Position numbers and translations under genes: made by a program
Shown here: positions 33,149 through 33,167 of the stretch, in pieces
Layout: each line of letters opens with the position of its first letter
Position numbering within the stretch: the stretch's first letter is position 1
NCBI GenBank assembly: GCA_964569385.1
Contig: CAZMUM010000046.1
Location: 1-33,167, forward strand
Reading direction: 5' to 3'
DNA length: 33,167 nt
Origin: JAADHX01 sp964569385
Lineage (GTDB): Bacteria > Actinomycetota > Acidimicrobiia > Acidimicrobiales > Poriferisodalaceae
Notes under the pieces: generated by a model
The model's input: the letters and a program-made list of their open reading frames with translations, nothing else
The model's database searches: none
What the model was told of the DNA's origin: nothing

Positions 33149-33167
33149 TGCGAGACTGTGTGCTCGT

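Overview
The window looks like chromosomal DNA of a marine or freshwater actinobacterium of the Acidimicrobiia type (Ilumatobacter-like). The evidence is moderately high G+C (near 60% by eye), GTG starts, actinobacterial protein families (SARP regulators, HxlR regulators fused to SCP2-like domains, large cyclase/ATPase regulators) and few strong promoters. The taxonomic call is inference. I found no rRNA, tRNA, CRISPR array or intact insertion sequence.

Layout. (a) 1-1048 is a graveyard: a possible end of an upstream gene, a decayed ArsR-type regulator and a broken PhzF-family gene. (b) 1049-3141 holds a divergent pair, an HxlR regulator and a QueG-like iron-sulfur protein, both with an SCP2-like C-terminal domain. 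(c) 3210-9873 holds two large divergent signalling ATPases. The SARP regulator is cut by an in-frame TAG between its DNA-binding and BTAD domains. The class III cyclase/ATPase is separated from its zinc ribbon by a one-base frame change. (d) 9925-12656 (minus) is a tight operon of an SCP2-like protein, a glutamine-synthetase-family ligase and a PuuD-type amidase, probably for gamma-glutamylation of an amine and its reversal. (e) 12710-14832 (minus) is an MFS exporter between a full and an N-terminally truncated copy of the same small protein. (f) 14918-22219 (plus) is a seven-gene operon: maf, dusB, an unusual family A DNA polymerase, an unknown protein with a 33-bp tandem repeat, gluQ, 5-formyl-THF cyclo-ligase and surE. 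(g) 22263-24554 holds an SDR pseudogene, a glyoxalase-like protein and a haloalkane dehalogenase with all catalytic residues. (h) 24558-32094 (minus) is a three-gene operon: a YqiJ-like OB-fold membrane protein, a YqiK-like flotillin and a 1627-residue coiled-coil AAA ATPase of the DUF3686 'DNA repair ATPase' type. A candidate ECF-sigma promoter lies upstream. (i) 32200-33148 is a decayed AAA/DUF4143 ATPase.

The best candidate for a poorly described system is (h). The OB-fold protein and the flotillin would form a membrane microdomain scaffold. Transcriptional coupling to a very large ATPase suggests a membrane-stress or defence machine, and the candidate stress promoter fits this. The second candidate is the polymerase in (f), which lacks a 5'-3' exonuclease domain and has two large insertions in its catalytic core. 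A third theme is the number of broken reading frames. Some are clear decay with deletions. Others are single-base or single-codon lesions at domain boundaries, which could be sequencing errors, recent mutations or genuine split genes.
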